Part shown: positions 46,430 through 53,957 of the stretch, piece after piece
Numbering within the stretch: the stretch's first letter is position 1
Layout: each line of letters starts with the position of its first letter
DNA from: Methylomonas rapida
Lineage (GTDB): Bacteria; Pseudomonadota; Gammaproteobacteria; Methylococcales; Methylomonadaceae
Direction of reading: 5' to 3'
NCBI RefSeq assembly: GCF_024360925.2
Contig: NZ_CP113517.1
Span: 1,674,001 to 1,738,000 of the forward strand
DNA: 64,000 bases
Made by a program: the position numbers and the translations under genes
The notes under the pieces: generated by a model
Told to the model about the DNA's origin: nothing
Databases searched by the model: none
Seen by the model: the letters and a program-made list of their open reading frames with translations, nothing else

Positions 46430-46450
46430 TCTGCTCTTAGCCGTTCAATC

Positions 46451-46490
46451 AAAAGCCGTGCATCGCATGCAGCGATACACGGCTTTTTTA
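46451..46490 (+). terminator. Rho-independent terminator
   Basis: AAAAGCCGTGCATCGC pairs with GCGATACACGGCTTTT around ATGCA (15 of 16 pairs), followed by more T. It ends the gene at 45611-46429. Confidence 0.85.
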
Positions 46491-46613
46491 TGTTGTATCC
46501 GGGGCATTTGTCCATGCCGGTATGTGATTTCGCCCATTTTGTAGTTCGCATGGCAGATTGAGCATTCGATTCTTATTGACTAACTGTATGATTGAAAAAC
46601 TATATTTAACTTA

Positions 46614-46629
46614 TGGTTTTGATTTTGCT
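46614..46629 (+). promoter_or_regulatory. Sigma-54-like -24/-12 element
   Basis: TGGTTTTGATTTTGCT: GG at 46615-46616 and GC at 46627-46628, with a perfect TTGCT and the TGG of the -24 half. It lies about 225 bp before the cytochrome start. Confidence 0.4.
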
Positions 46630-46852
46630 TTTCGATGTCTGCTAAGGATATGGTCGTGCATAACTTTCCTGTAGTTCAACCCACGCCCCAACCCTCTGGA
46701 GAGGGTAAAGGTGGATGTTATTCAAGGCCAAATCCTCAATCGGGCGACAAATTCCGGGCTTGCCGGGATTTGGGGAGCAATGCTGGTTCCCTGGTTGCTA
46801 TAGGAACGTCGGTCTGTGCGTTGAGTGCCGCTAATTTATTACTGAGGTGAAG

Positions 46853-49210
46853 ATGAGGATAAACAAGATATTGGGGTTGAGTTGTTTGCTGCTGGCGCAG
46901 ACGGCCTTTGCTCATGGTCCCGAGCCCTTGCCATTGCAGAATGTGCCGATTCCGCATGTGGATGGGAAACTGGGCGGTGCGGATGTGAATTTTTTACCGG
47001 AAGACGGGCCCGATTCGATTGTCGTCGACAAGGAAAAAGCCATTGCGCTGGGTAAGGCCCTGTTTTGGGACATGAATGTCGGTAGCGATGGCATGGCTTG
47101 CGGTTCTTGCCATGTTCATGCCGGGGCCGACATCAGGATCAAAAACCAATTGAATCCTGGCGCCAAAAGTGCCACCGGCAATGGGGATACCTTTGAGCCG
47201 TTGCCATCTGGCGCGGCGGGCGGCGCCAACTATACCTTGACCCAGGATGATTTTCCCTTGTATCAATTTGCCAACCCTTTTGACAGAAGCAGCGGCAAAA
47301 CCTTTTCTACCGATGACGTCGTTTCCTCGGCTGGCACCTTTAGCGGTGACTTCGTCGGTGCATCCAAGTTTACTGGTACCAGTGACGAATGTAGTCGAAG
47401 CGTCGATCCGGTATTTCATGTCAACGGTGTTGGCACGCGTAGGGTAGAGCCGCGTAATGTGCCGACCATGATCAATGCGATCTTCAATTATCGTAACTTC
47501 TGGGATGGCCGGGCCAATAACGTTTATAACGGTGCGAGTCCTTGGGGAGATCGTGACGAAAACGCCGGCATTTGGGTCAAAACCGGTGCCCGTAGCGTGG
47601 CAAAAAGGAAATTGCAATTGACCAACTCATCGCTTGCCTCATTGGCCATGGGGCCGCCTCTGAATGATGCGGAAATGTCCTGCCGGAAGCGGACTTGGCC
47701 GGATATAGGCAGAAAGCTGTTGTTGCGCCAACCCCTGCAGTATCAAAAGGTTCATCATCAAGACAGCGTGCTTGGGCCTTACAGTCTGAGCGTCGACGGT
47801 GATTTGAAGCCAGGATTGAACACGACTTACAAGAGTTTGATTACGCAGGCGTTTAATCCAAAGTTTTGGTCGTATACCCGTGTCGGCGAGTTCGGTGCGC
47901 CTCCTGGGCAAACGGCTTACAACCAGATGGAAGCGAACTTCTCGATGTTTTTTGGCATAGCGCTGCAGCTTTATCAGGCAACGCTGGTATCTGATCAGGC
48001 GCCGATCGATTTGACCGAGCGTGATCCCAATACTTTCATGCCGACGTGGAGGTTTCCTGCTTCGACGGGTATCGTAAAAACGCCGGAAGAGATCGCAACG
48101 TTGCTGCGAGGTCAGCAATTGTTCACCGATAACCATTGCAATCTTTGCCATGGCGGCCCTGCGATTACCACGGCCGCGGTTGAACTGAACAGCGAGTTGG
48201 TTACGCCAGCACCGGGTAAAAGCTACGGTCCCAGCCATTTTCAAATCCCTTATGGCGCGGATGCATTAGGGCCCTTTAGCGCGGCATCGGCCGCCGGTAT
48301 CACCCCGTATAAAAACGTCGTGCAGCGTGACGTGGTGGTCGGGTTGAATCGTCGCTTGATGGATATGGGGTTTTTCAATACCGGTGTGAACGATCCTGAC
48401 GCCGATCCCGGCATCGATGGCGTGGACGATTTTGGTAATCCTCTGTCGTTCACTGATCAGTATTTGCAATACCTGTTGGGTAATCAGTCGGCGGTCAAGG
48501 ACCAGGACGTATTGAAACACGTGCGTAGTTGCGACTTTATCCAACCGTTGGCGAGTACCGCGAGCAGATTGACGCCGGATGTGTTCAAGTCAACCGATGG
48601 CATAGAAGCGGACGGCAAGAGGGAAGGCGAAGCGGAAGTAACACGGCGCGCCCAAAATTGCTTGAGTACCACCAAGGCCTATATACCGACTGTCGCGGCG
48701 GCCAATGCGACATTGGGAACGGCAAAAATGGCCGTGGCCAATAAGGCGACTTTCAAGGTGCCCAGCTTGCGTAACGTAGAACTGACAGGACCTTACATGC
48801 ATAACGGCAGCATGGCTACTCTGGAGCAGGTCATCGAGTTTTATTCTCGTCTGGGTAACGTGGCCTTGCCGGAGAATGCCAATCAGCAAAATTTGGTGAA
48901 CGCGGTGACTCTGGCGGGGGATGCTCCCGAGGATAGACAGGCGATCATCGAATATATGAAAACCTTTACCGACGACCGGGTACGGTATGAAAAGGCACCT
49001 TTCGATCATCCCGAAGTGATCGTGCCCGATGGCCATGTGGGTGATCATGTAGCGGTTACGCCGGGGCATGAACTGAGCGCCGCCTGGGGCAAAGAGCATG
49101 CAATGGTGGTTCCCGCCGTCGGCGCCAATGGGGCATTCGAAGCGGATGGCGTTACACCCAAACCTTTGTTGCCATTCGATCACTATCTGGCGCCCGCGTC
49201 GGCTCAATAG
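46853..49210 (+). CDS. Large di-haem cytochrome c peroxidase-like protein
   Basis: The product is 785 residues from ATG 46853 (GAGG at 46844-46847; GTG 46847 is an alternative). A signal peptide ends near TAFAHG. Two c-type haem motifs are seen: C83-G-S-C86-H87 and C429-N-L-C432-H433. The surrounding GKALFWDMNVGSDGMACGSCH, RNVPTMINAIFNYRNFWDGRA, LLRGQQLFTDNHCNLCHGGP and FKVPSLRNVELTGPYMHNGSMATLEQVIEFYSR are typical of the CCP/MauG superfamily. The haems are far apart because of long insertions. In size and architecture it resembles the surface-associated di-haem peroxidase (SACCP) of Methylococcus, which is copper-regulated; that homology is inference. Confidence 0.85.
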   Translation: MRINKILGLSCLLLAQTAFAHGPEPLPLQNVPIPHVDGKLGGADVNFLPEDGPDSIVVDKEKAIALGKALFWDMNVGSDGMACGSCHVHAGADIRIKNQLNPGAKSATGNGDTFEPLPSGAAGGANYTLTQDDFPLYQFANPFDRSSGKTFSTDDVVSSAGTFSGDFVGASKFTGTSDECSRSVDPVFHVNGVGTRRVEPRNVPTMINAIFNYRNFWDGRANNVYNGASPWGDRDENAGIWVKTGARSVAKRKLQLTNSSLASLAMGPPLNDAEMSCRKRTWPDIGRKLLLRQPLQYQKVHHQDSVLGPYSLSVDGDLKPGLNTTYKSLITQAFNPKFWSYTRVGEFGAPPGQTAYNQMEANFSMFFGIALQLYQATLVSDQAPIDLTERDPNTFMPTWRFPASTGIVKTPEEIATLLRGQQLFTDNHCNLCHGGPAITTAAVELNSELVTPAPGKSYGPSHFQIPYGADALGPFSAASAAGITPYKNVVQRDVVVGLNRRLMDMGFFNTGVNDPDADPGIDGVDDFGNPLSFTDQYLQYLLGNQSAVKDQDVLKHVRSCDFIQPLASTASRLTPDVFKSTDGIEADGKREGEAEVTRRAQNCLSTTKAYIPTVAAANATLGTAKMAVANKATFKVPSLRNVELTGPYMHNGSMATLEQVIEFYSRLGNVALPENANQQNLVNAVTLAGDAPEDRQAIIEYMKTFTDDRVRYEKAPFDHPEVIVPDGHVGDHVAVTPGHELSAAWGKEHAMVVPAVGANGAFEADGVTPKPLLPFDHYLAPASAQ

Positions 49211-49520
49211 TTTGTTTGTCGAATAATTTGATTGCCAAGATGCGGGCTGATTTCAAACCAGCTCGCATCGTGAATTGGCGAGTTCCGTGACGATTAGCTT
49301 TTTCCATCGACAATATAAGCAACTTGACGAACCCAGGTCATATCTCGAATGACGAGTTAGCGATTTTGGGCTCTTTTGAAGGGATAGTTTCTCGTAATCT
49401 GGATTTCAACGAAAAATTGCTTGGCTAAGCCTTGCTGGAGCGACGCCCTCGTCGCGACGAGTTCAATGCAAGTCGGTCAGTACCGGCTTGCGTTTCAGCA
49501 GAATGATTTTTAGGAGTTTT
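49211..49520. other. Intergenic region before the third sorting-signal gene
   Basis: The region holds a GATGCGGGCTG / CAGCTCGCATC hairpin (49240-49270, no T-run), a GGAGCGACGCCCTCGTCGCG repeat fragment of family D type near 49439, and the ribosome binding site AGGAG. No sigma-54 element of the correct spacing was found. Confidence 0.45.
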
Positions 49521-50276
49521 ATGAATAACCAAGTTAAAAAGTACGCAGTGGCAATTGCTGTAATCGGGATGTTTGTGTCAAATGCGGACGATGCTGTCGC
49601 AAGCACTTCTTTCAATAGCTATGCAACATTAGACTTTGCCATAGGCAGTATTACAGGGGCATCCACTGATTATTCCGGCTTGGAAATGACTGCTTCCTTT
49701 TCCCGTTTCTATGAGAGTTACACCTCTGTAACCGGGGATGGCGGCATCCACGATGATAACCCCGATATACCGTTTATCTCGGGACCCATGCTGGTGGGCA
49801 GTTCATTTACGCATACATTCGCGTTTGACGGCGGGGTGTCGGATGGCGCCATCGATTACAACCATCTTGGTTTGTACGATATTGGCTTTGTCAATAATGG
49901 TTCTGAAGCGTTTGATATTACGTTAAACATGTCTTATCGGTTGTTTGCCGAAGTGGCTGGCGACAGTACGGCCTTCTCTAGCGTTATGATTGGGTATTCC
50001 GATGATTTAGGGGAATTTTATGGTGTTGATTCAATCGATGCGGCCGGTTATTTGCCGATAACCTCGGCTTTTAGCGAATATGCCGCGCCTTATACTTTTA
50101 CGTTGGCTGCGGGTGATTCGAAGATGTTTTATATCGACATCAATCATTATGGTTATTTAGAAGCCAATGCCGCTCCGGTTCCTCTGCCAGCCGCGGCGTG
50201 GTCGTTCCTGGCGGGATTGTTGGGGATTGTGGGCATGAAAAAACGCAAACTGGCCTTCAACGAAAAAATTGCTTAG
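49521..50276 (+). CDS. Secreted protein with PEP-CTERM-like sorting signal
   Basis: The product is 251 residues from ATG 49521 (AGGAG at 49512-49516); earlier in-frame ATGs lack a site. A signal peptide ends near DDAVAS. The body is rich in Tyr, Ser, Asp and Gly (FDGGVSDGAIDYNHLGLYDI) with no catalytic motif recognised. The C-terminus APVPLPAAAWSFLAGLLGIV then GMKKRKLAFNEKIA gives the three-part sorting signal. It is unrelated in its body to the proteins at 37799 and 45611. A family D repeat begins right after its stop. Confidence 0.75.
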   Translation: MNNQVKKYAVAIAVIGMFVSNADDAVASTSFNSYATLDFAIGSITGASTDYSGLEMTASFSRFYESYTSVTGDGGIHDDNPDIPFISGPMLVGSSFTHTFAFDGGVSDGAIDYNHLGLYDIGFVNNGSEAFDITLNMSYRLFAEVAGDSTAFSSVMIGYSDDLGEFYGVDSIDAAGYLPITSAFSEYAAPYTFTLAAGDSKMFYIDINHYGYLEANAAPVPLPAAAWSFLAGLLGIVGMKKRKLAFNEKIA

Positions 50277-50279
50277 CCA

Positions 50280-50400
50280 GTTCTTGTAGGAGCGACGCCC
50301 TCGTCGCGACGAGTCCTTGAAGGGCATCGCTCCCATCATGATTTTCAGGGTAACGATCATGAAAAAGCCGCATCACCCCGGCAAGTGAATGTTAGCTCTA
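50280..50400. repeat. Interspersed repeat family D, copy 3 (diverged)
   Basis: GTAGGAGCGACGCCCTCGTC, GCGACGAG, GCATCGCTCCCATCATGATT, then AACGATCATGAAAAAGCCGC and CCCCGGCAAGTGAATGTTAG, i.e. one unit followed by the start of another. Adjoins family C at 50399. Confidence 0.5.
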
Positions 50401-50506
50401 CCGGGTCAATGCGCGCAAGCCGGGAAGATTTGCCATCAGTACGATAGCTAAAGCAATCGCACTCCCCTGCGTGGTTTGGAGTGAAAAAGCTTTAGCTTTT
50501 TCTAGG
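50399..50506. repeat. Palindromic repeat family C, copy 4 (inverted)
   Basis: GCGCAAGCCGGGAAGATTTG then GCGATTGC-type hairpin and GGAGTGAAAAAGCTTTAGCT then TTTTC. It is the reverse complement of 28605-28722 over about 100 bp. Confidence 0.7.
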
Positions 50507-50542
50507 CATTCGGTGTTTCGTTCACCGGGACTTTCAGCGTTA

Positions 50543-51514
50543 TCACGCCACCCTATCCGGCAATTCCTCGCCGGCAAAATAGGCTTGCAGATTTGCCAGA
50601 ACCTTTTCTCCCATCGCGGTGCGTGTCGCAATCGTGGCGCTGCCGAGATGCGGCAGTAACGATACGTTGTCCAGCGTCAAAAAGCCCGGATCAATGTTGG
50701 GTTCGTTTTCGTAAACGTCCAAACCCGCGCCGGCGATGCGTCTTTCTTGCAAGGCCTCGATCAAGGCCTGGCTGTCCACTACATCACCGCGTGCGGTGTT
50801 GATCAGATGGGCGGAGGGTTTCATCAGGCTCAAACGTTCCGCGTTGATCAAATGCCGGGTATCGCTGCCGCCGGGGCAGTGCAGGGAGACGTAGTCGCAT
50901 TGCGGCAGCAGCTCCTCGAGGCTGTCGCAGCGGATGGCTTGCAAATCCTCGACCACGGCCTGGTCTGCGGGTGTCGGTTTGAAATACAGGATTTTCATGT
51001 CAAACCCATGATGCGCCTTGCGGGCCATGGCCTGGGCGATACGACCGAAACCGATCAAGCCCAACGTAGCGCCGGTCACGTCGCTACTCATCAACTGCGT
51101 CGGACACCAGCCTGTCCATTGGCCGGATCGCACCAGTCTGTCGCCTTCCGCGCCGCGCCGTGCACTCATCAGTAACAAGGTCATCGCGATGTCGGCGGTG
51201 CTTTCGGTCAATACGCCGGGTGTGTTGGTGACGATCAAGCCTTGCTGTTTGGCGGCGGCGATGTCGATGTGGTTGTAGCCAACGCCGAAATTGCCCAGAA
51301 TCTTGCAGCGCTTGTTCGGCACGTTCAGGACCTCGGCCGGCAAACTGTCGCAAACCGTCGGGCAGACCGCGTCATAATGTTGCAAGGCGTATTTGAATTC
51401 GTCGGCGCTGAAGGGGTGATCATCCAGGTTCAGCGTGACGTCGTAGAGCTGTTGCAATTTGGCTTCGACCGAGGCCGGCCAGCGCCTGCTGACGAGAACT
51501 TTGGGTTTGGTCAT
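50543..51514 (-). CDS. D-2-hydroxyacid dehydrogenase (glyoxylate/hydroxypyruvate reductase-like)
   Basis: The product is 323 residues from ATG 51514 (MTKPKVLVSRRWP). NAD(P)-binding GLIGFGRIAQAMARKAHHGF, then substrate and catalytic motifs INTARGDVVDSQALIEAL, DVYENEPNIDPGF and the catalytic His in LLPHLGSATIATRTAM. The sequence fits the glyoxylate/hydroxypyruvate reductase branch. In methylotrophs such enzymes serve the serine cycle, but the neighbours do not prove that role. Expressed away from the OFA transporter (divergent, starts 138 bp apart). Confidence 0.87.
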   Translation of the reverse strand: MTKPKVLVSRRWPASVEAKLQQLYDVTLNLDDHPFSADEFKYALQHYDAVCPTVCDSLPAEVLNVPNKRCKILGNFGVGYNHIDIAAAKQQGLIVTNTPGVLTESTADIAMTLLLMSARRGAEGDRLVRSGQWTGWCPTQLMSSDVTGATLGLIGFGRIAQAMARKAHHGFDMKILYFKPTPADQAVVEDLQAIRCDSLEELLPQCDYVSLHCPGGSDTRHLINAERLSLMKPSAHLINTARGDVVDSQALIEALQERRIAGAGLDVYENEPNIDPGFLTLDNVSLLPHLGSATIATRTAMGEKVLANLQAYFAGEELPDRVA

Positions 51515-51652
51515 GGCAATTCCTGTTTTGATTGAAACAATGCGCGCAGTATAAAACAGCATGGAAGCTTGGTGCCGTGACCTTTAGGCGCTGGCTTGTT
51601 ATAGTGGCGCGCTTTTGCGCCCATCGGCAATGCTATTCACGGAGCTATTCCT

Positions 51653-53059
51653 ATGACGGACTTCTTTTCCAAATCGCGCATCACGGCTCGCGCCGGCTAC
51701 AGCCGCTGGCTGGTGCCGCCATCGGCTTTGTCCGTGCATTTGTGTATCGGCCAGGCCTATGCGTTCAGCGTGTTCAATGAGCCGTTGACGCGGGTGATCG
51801 GCATTGCAGCGCCCGCGGTCGATGACTGGAAATTGACCACGCTGGGCTGGATTTTTAGTTTGGCCATCGTGTTTCTGGGGTTGTCGGCCGCGGTGGGCGG
51901 CAAATGGCTGGAAAAAGTCGGCCCGCGCTTGACCATGTTCGTGGCGGCTTGCTGTTTCGGCGGCGGTTTCTGGCTGGCCGCGCTCGGCGTCTATCTGCAT
52001 CAAATCTGGCTGCTTTATCTGGGCTATGGCGTGATCGGCGGCATTGGCCTGGGTTTGGGTTACGTGTCGCCGGTATCGACCCTGATCAAATGGTTTCCGG
52101 ATCGGCGCGGTATGGCGACCGGCATGGCCATCATGGGCTTCGGCGGTGGCGCGATGATAGGGGCGCCGCTGGCGGTTTGGCTGATGGATCATTTCAAGTC
52201 TGCTGTTTCGGTTGGTGTGATGGAGGCCTTCATCGTAATGGGCGGATTGTATTTCGTCTCGATGATGATAGGCGCGTTGACAATCCGGATTCCGCCGCAC
52301 GGTTGGCAACCCGAAGGTTGGGTGCCGCCCAAGGTCGAGAACAAAATGATCACGCAAAATCACGTGCATATCGACCAGGCCTTGAAAACCCCCCAGTTTT
52401 ATTTGTTGTGGCTGGTATTGTGTCTGAACGTGACGGCCGGCATCGGCGTATTGGGACAGGCCTCGGTGATGATACAGGAGATGTTCAAGGGCAGCGTGAC
52501 CCCGGCCGCCGCGGCGGGCTTCGTCGGGCTGTTGAGTCTGTTCAACATGGGCGGGCGGTTTTTCTGGTCGTCGGCTTCGGATTATCTGGGGCGTAAAAAC
52601 ACCTATTTCGTGTTTTTCGTGGTCGGTGCCTGTTTGTACGCGCTGATTCCCGGCATGGGACAGGTCGGTAACGTTGCCTTGTTCGTGATCCTGTATGCGT
52701 TGATCATGAGCATGTACGGCGGCGGTTTCTCGACGATACCGGCCTATCTGGCGGATATTTTCGGCACCCGTTATGTCGGCGGCATACACGGGCGGTTGTT
52801 GACGGCCTGGTCGACGGCAGGCGTGTTGGGTCCGGTGCTGGTCAACTATATTCGTGAATACCAAATCGGCCAGGGTGTCGCCAAGGCTGACGCGTATAAC
52901 GTGACGATGTACATCATGGCCGGCGTGCTGGTGTTGGGATTCGTCTGCAATCTATTGATCAGGCCGGTGCATGAAAAACATCACATGAAGTACGACGAAT
53001 TCGACGAACTGGACGGCGCTTTTCCGAGAGAAACTGAAACCGAAGGAGAACAAAAATGA
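51653..53059 (+). CDS. OFA-family MFS transporter
   Basis: The product is 468 residues with 12 predicted membrane helices. It starts RAGYSRWLVPPSALSVHLCIGQAYAFSVF, a hallmark of the oxalate/formate antiporter (OFA) family, and continues with GLGYVSPVSTLIKWFPDRRGMATGMAIMGFGGGA (loop 2-3/4-5 motifs). The substrate is probably a small carboxylate. The stop overlaps the start of a 41-residue membrane peptide gene, a pairing found in many bacteria. Divergent from a 2-hydroxyacid dehydrogenase gene, which would fit oxalate, glyoxylate or lactate metabolism. Confidence 0.87.
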   Translation: MTDFFSKSRITARAGYSRWLVPPSALSVHLCIGQAYAFSVFNEPLTRVIGIAAPAVDDWKLTTLGWIFSLAIVFLGLSAAVGGKWLEKVGPRLTMFVAACCFGGGFWLAALGVYLHQIWLLYLGYGVIGGIGLGLGYVSPVSTLIKWFPDRRGMATGMAIMGFGGGAMIGAPLAVWLMDHFKSAVSVGVMEAFIVMGGLYFVSMMIGALTIRIPPHGWQPEGWVPPKVENKMITQNHVHIDQALKTPQFYLLWLVLCLNVTAGIGVLGQASVMIQEMFKGSVTPAAAAGFVGLLSLFNMGGRFFWSSASDYLGRKNTYFVFFVVGACLYALIPGMGQVGNVALFVILYALIMSMYGGGFSTIPAYLADIFGTRYVGGIHGRLLTAWSTAGVLGPVLVNYIREYQIGQGVAKADAYNVTMYIMAGVLVLGFVCNLLIRPVHEKHHMKYDEFDELDGAFPRETETEGEQK

Positions 53060-53181
53060 CGCAAGCCCCGCATAAATCAACTCCGGTTTGGCAGGTGGTG
53101 CTGTTTTGGCTGTATGTGGCGGTGCCGCTGGTCTGGGGTGTTTCCCAGACCTTGAAAAAGGCCATGGCTTTGTTTGCTTGA
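53056..53181 (+). CDS. MFS transporter small subunit (41 residues)
   Basis: ATG 53056 overlaps the transporter stop (ATGA); stop TGA 53179-53181. The product begins MTQAPHKSTPVWQVV and has a single membrane helix (LFWLYVAVPLVWGVSQTL) and a short basic end. Tiny proteins of this form consistently follow OFA-type transporter genes and are annotated as MFS transporter small subunits; the mechanism is unknown. GAAGGAGAAC at 53041-53051 is its ribosome binding region. Confidence 0.75.
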   Translation: MTQAPHKSTPVWQVVLFWLYVAVPLVWGVSQTLKKAMALFA

Positions 53182-53275
53182 GCGGTTGGGTTTACAAACT
53201 GTTTGATTTGTCATCGGAGTTCCAATAAAAGACATATTAACCGGACTCCAGTCTTAATCATCAGATAAGGGGAGA

Positions 53276-53668
53276 ATGTTGTCATGGAATGCCTTTCAAA
53301 ACGTCTTTTTCACGGTCGAGATGAACGAAAACACACTTACTGAAGCCCCATCTTCCGACATATTTTCCTCAACGTTCTTGCTCGGCAATGTTGGGGCTCC
53401 CTTTATTTTGGGGATGGCTGTCGGATATTTTGCCAAGAAAATGTTAAAGCTAGCCTTGTTTGTAGGTGGTGGGCTTGTCGTGATGCTGTTTGCTGCCGAA
53501 TATTACGGTGTCATAACCGTAAATGGACTGGCATTGGAACAGGCGGCGGATTACGCGACCGGAGCCGCAAAGGCATCGGGTAATTATTTGATTGATAGGC
53601 TTTCGCTTTTTGCAAGCCGCGGTTTGGGCGGAATCGCGGGGTTCTATGTCGGATTTAAACTAGGCTAA
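53276..53668 (+). CDS. FUN14-family membrane protein
   Basis: The product is 130 residues from ATG 53276; ATG 53321 is a plausible alternative because AAGGGGA lies very close to 53276. FUN14-like pattern: FLLGNVGAPFILGMAVGYFAKKMLKLALFVGGGLVVML, then GLGGIAGFYVGFKLG with its glycine-rich last helix. Three membrane segments are visible. The role of bacterial FUN14 proteins is unknown. It stands alone between the OFA operon and cstA. Confidence 0.72.
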   Translation: MLSWNAFQNVFFTVEMNENTLTEAPSSDIFSSTFLLGNVGAPFILGMAVGYFAKKMLKLALFVGGGLVVMLFAAEYYGVITVNGLALEQAADYATGAAKASGNYLIDRLSLFASRGLGGIAGFYVGFKLG

Positions 53669-53957
53669 GCCACGTAGGTACGCACCGCGTTCGTCTCGTT
53701 CCCACGCTTCCGCGTGGGAATGCAGATCCTGAAGGTACGCAATGCGTACAACTTATATCTTCATGCTTGTTGTTAGAACCACGCAAACACCAAGTTGCAC
53801 AGCTGACCAGAAAAAGTCCCATGGAGCTAAATTAAAATTTGTGTTGCCGTTAAATTCCACGCTACAAATATTGTATCCAGCTGAACTATCAGTGCCTGCA
53901 GGAGAGCGAGAAATTTTACAGCTCCACTATGCCGGAAAGTCATGCAAATAGCTTTTT
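53669..53957. other. Intergenic region with hairpins
   Basis: It contains a TTCCCACGCTTCCGCGTGGGAA hairpin (about 53700-53720) and GTACGCA...TGCGTAC inverted pieces; a related GGTACGCGGCGCGTACC hairpin lies at 57746-57762. A 69-codon open frame here has no supporting features. Confidence 0.4.

Larger units (their letters stand above)
46430..46852. other. Upstream region of the di-haem cytochrome gene
   Basis: Apart from the terminator and a sigma-54-like element (46614-46629), this stretch contains an AACCCTCTGGAGAGGGTAAA hairpin near 46690 and a TCCGGGCTTGCCGGGA hairpin near 46755. No gene was supported. Confidence 0.5.

Noticed and set aside
46635..46850. A 71-codon open frame on the plus strand before the cytochrome gene
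   Set aside because: No ribosome binding site and it contains hairpin sequence; more likely the leader of the cytochrome transcript.
49425..49450. Sigma-54 promoter before the gene at 49521
   Set aside because: TGGC and TTGC are present but one base too close (6 instead of 7 between them), and a repeat fragment overlaps.
25638..50506. CRISPR array formed by the short repeats
   Set aside because: Copies are dispersed tens of kilobases apart in both orientations with no regular spacers and no cas genes.
51599..52864. A 421-codon open frame on the minus strand
   Set aside because: Antisense to the OFA transporter gene, with the Gln/His/Arg-rich composition typical of shadows.
53742..53951. 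A 69-codon open frame on the plus strand
   Set aside because: No ribosome binding site, no domain, and it overlaps repeat-like sequence.
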